This document shows, in pieces, positions 13,142 through 14,260 of a stretch of DNA of 14,260 bases; position 1 is the first letter of the stretch, and every line of letters begins with the position of its first letter. The notes under the pieces were generated by a model, which saw nothing but the letters and a program-made list of their open reading frames with translations, was not told the DNA's origin and did no database searches. Source of the DNA: Bacteroidales bacterium (GTDB lineage Bacteria; Bacteroidota; Bacteroidia; Bacteroidales; UBA12077); NCBI GenBank assembly GCA_030156305.1, contig JASGMZ010000054.1, positions 1 through 14,260 on the forward strand. Direction: 5' to 3'. Made by a program: the position numbers and the translations under genes.

Positions 13142-13456
13142 TCAAACCCATAAACAATCGATAAAATCGGTTAAAATATGAAGTAAAAGCCCGATGCCCA
13201 TTATCCGTACTTTGGGAATCATTAATAAAACCATATAAATCAGGATGGCCGTGTAGCTATGCAACAAATGAAAACCAATACTACATCGTTCCGGATCAAA
13301 AATGGGCGATACCAGTAAATGGTCCAGGTCGATCAGGTTGGCTGATAAAATCAATAAACTGGCTTTCCAGAAATACTTTCGAAAAAAAATAGCTGCAATA
13401 GCAAAAGGCAATAAAAAATGCATTCCGTAATGGATGATGAAACGAAGAATTTCCAT
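13142..13456 (-). CDS. DUF6122-like small membrane protein
   Basis: The 104-residue protein has about four hydrophobic segments and a pattern of conserved polar residues: HYGMHF (9-14), IDLDHLLVSPIFDPERCSI (42-60), HLLHSY (63-68) and LLLHILTDFIDC (91-101). This His/Asp pattern is that of the DUF6122 family and recalls the larger YdjM/DUF457 membrane-bound metal-dependent hydrolases, so metal binding at the membrane is possible; the function is not known. It converges on trmD with only 3 bases between the two stop codons and no hairpin between them. Confidence 0.85.
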   Translation of the reverse strand: MEILRFIIHYGMHFLLPFAIAAIFFRKYFWKASLLILSANLIDLDHLLVSPIFDPERCSIGFHLLHSYTAILIYMVLLMIPKVRIMGIGLLLHILTDFIDCLWV

Positions 13457-13488
13457 TTTAATTAAATTTAGTACGGCAATTTATTAAA

Positions 13489-13512
13489 CAATAGTCAATA
13501 GTCAATAGTCAA
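13489..13512. repeat. Heptanucleotide tandem repeat CAATAGT x3
   Basis: Three exact copies of CAATAGT and a partial CAA lie between the DUF6122-like gene and the UPF0316 gene, just past the stop of the latter. Short 7-base tandem arrays of this kind vary in copy number by slippage. It is too short and regular to be a CRISPR. Confidence 0.7.
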
Positions 13513-13516
13513 ACCC

Positions 13517-14116
13517 TCACGCCCCTTTGCGGTTCTGTGGATTCATACGACTAAAAATACTGGGCCGCTTTGTTTTTTCAAATACATTACCTTTTACCTG
13601 CCGGATATCTTCGACCGTATAAAATGCATTAGGCCTGATATTATAAACAATTTTTAGGTATTTTTTCAAATTGCGGCGGTGTATGGTTGAAAACAATATT
13701 TTCACAGAACCTTCGCGTCCCACAGCATCCATTAAAGTGAATCCAAATCCTGAGGCTTTTAAGTTTTCCCCCAAAAGAGGATCATATTTTTTTAAGATTA
13801 TGCGAACCAAAACTACACCAATTGAAATTTTCTGTTCCAGATAAATACCAAAAAAGTTTCCTATAGCAAATCCACCTGCAAAGGCAAGGTAACAGTAAAT
13901 ATTATCGAGATGTTGCATAATCTGGCTTATGGCGGTAAGCCATATCAGCGATTCGAAAAACCCAACAATTGGTGCCAGGTATTTGTAACCTTTGGCAGCA
14001 TAAATCAATCTTAATGTCCCAATGGTTTGATCCGTAATTCTTGCCATAAAAATCAATAAAGGCAAGATTACATAATTAAATAACTCTGTATCGATCCCCG
14101 ATAAAAAATCCATCAT
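13517..14116 (-). CDS. UPF0316 membrane protein (DUF5698 + DUF2179)
   Basis: The 199-residue protein has an N-terminal membrane part (about 1-105) with RITDQTIGTLRLIYAAKGYK, GFFESLIWLTAISQIM and YLAFAGGFAIGNFFGIYLEQ, typical of DUF5698. The C-terminal soluble DUF2179 domain (about 110-180) includes GFGFTLMDAVGREGSVKIL and AFYTVEDIR. DUF2179 domains in related proteins (YitT-type) sit on the cytosolic face and may bind ligands; no function is established. A basic tail (KTKRPSIFSRMNPQNRKGA) closes the protein. The start is ATG at 14116 (or 14113); the longer frame begins at TTG. It lies 23 bases downstream of a gene cut by the right edge and may share its transcript. Confidence 0.93.
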   Translation of the reverse strand: MMDFLSGIDTELFNYVILPLLIFMARITDQTIGTLRLIYAAKGYKYLAPIVGFFESLIWLTAISQIMQHLDNIYCYLAFAGGFAIGNFFGIYLEQKISIGVVLVRIILKKYDPLLGENLKASGFGFTLMDAVGREGSVKILFSTIHRRNLKKYLKIVYNIRPNAFYTVEDIRQVKGNVFEKTKRPSIFSRMNPQNRKGA

Positions 14117-14139
14117 TAACAATAAATTTAATTTTTTAA

Positions 14140-14260
14140 TTAAAAAGATACGCCCAGATTGACCCTAACCTGATACATCTCATAATCAATATTCTCAAAA
14201 TAATTTGCAAATATAATTCTAAAATCAATATTTAAATACTTTTTAAAAAAACTATTTGCT
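14140..14260 (-). CDS. 3' end of a probable outer-membrane beta-barrel protein
   Basis: About 40 codons of a minus-strand gene enter from the right edge and stop at TAA (14142-14140). The visible end shows alternating hydrophobic and polar residues (YLNIDFRIIFANYFE, then MYQVRVNLGVSF). A terminal strand ending in Phe is the usual C-terminal signal of outer-membrane beta-barrels recognised by BamA. The family cannot be named from this fragment. Confidence 0.6.
   Translation of the reverse strand, partial: ANSFFKKYLNIDFRIIFANYFENIDYEMYQVRVNLGVSF

Noticed and set aside
13489..13512. CRISPR array
   Set aside because: The repeat unit is 7 bases with no spacers.

Overview
This is an AT-rich window (roughly one third G+C by eye) from the chromosome of a member of the Bacteroidota, most likely a Bacteroidia lineage such as Bacteroidales/Marinilabiliales. 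The evidence is the Bacteroidota-type promoters (TAnnTTTG at -7, several upstream of genes here), a GldI-like FKBP lipoprotein next to a DHH phosphoesterase, GldL-like FKIxHWPGA membrane motifs, a Bacteroidota-type LolA-like gene remnant, and the divergent TPR-ribH / recF-DciA arrangement. No phage, IS element or CRISPR array was seen.

Left end, 1-2160, minus strand: a small module made of a PadR-family repressor, an overlapping 478-residue membrane protein, and a third gene that runs off the left edge. The membrane protein has a soluble N-terminal helical domain, three FKIxHWPGAS transmembrane hairpins about 60 residues apart, and an alpha-helical C-terminal domain. The third gene carries the same hairpin repeat. 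A perfect 10-1-10 palindrome sits inside the core promoter of the padR-like gene. This is the best candidate here for a poorly described system: an autoregulated PadR/membrane-sensor pair built from GldL-type modules.

Region 2160-3475 is decaying DNA. It holds a frameshifted, N-terminally truncated LolA-like pseudogene, the relic of a membrane protein with an in-frame stop, and a GIY-YIG nuclease gene that has lost a normal start codon. Region 3480-3925 is a tRNA-Thr(CGU) / tRNA-Tyr(GUA) / tRNA-Gly(CCC) operon on the minus strand with a clear promoter and a terminator.

Region 4011-10312 is conserved housekeeping DNA: ribH (riboflavin synthesis) and a TPR membrane protein on the minus strand, divergent from recF and a DciA-like gene on the plus strand; then a small membrane protein and ndk on the minus strand; then a plus-strand operon of an NrnA-like nuclease/phosphatase and two FKBP-type lipoproteins (the first GldI-like), ending at a bidirectional hairpin.

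Region 10336-14260 holds a secreted YD-repeat protein, an Hsp20 chaperone, a 420-base intergenic stretch with a degenerate CACAAAGTT repeat cluster, trmD, a DUF6122-like membrane protein, a UPF0316/DUF2179 membrane protein, and the last codons of a probable outer-membrane beta-barrel gene at the right edge. Several genes (TPR, recF, trmD, UPF0316) begin at an ATG a little inside the longest open frame, whose first codon is TTG.
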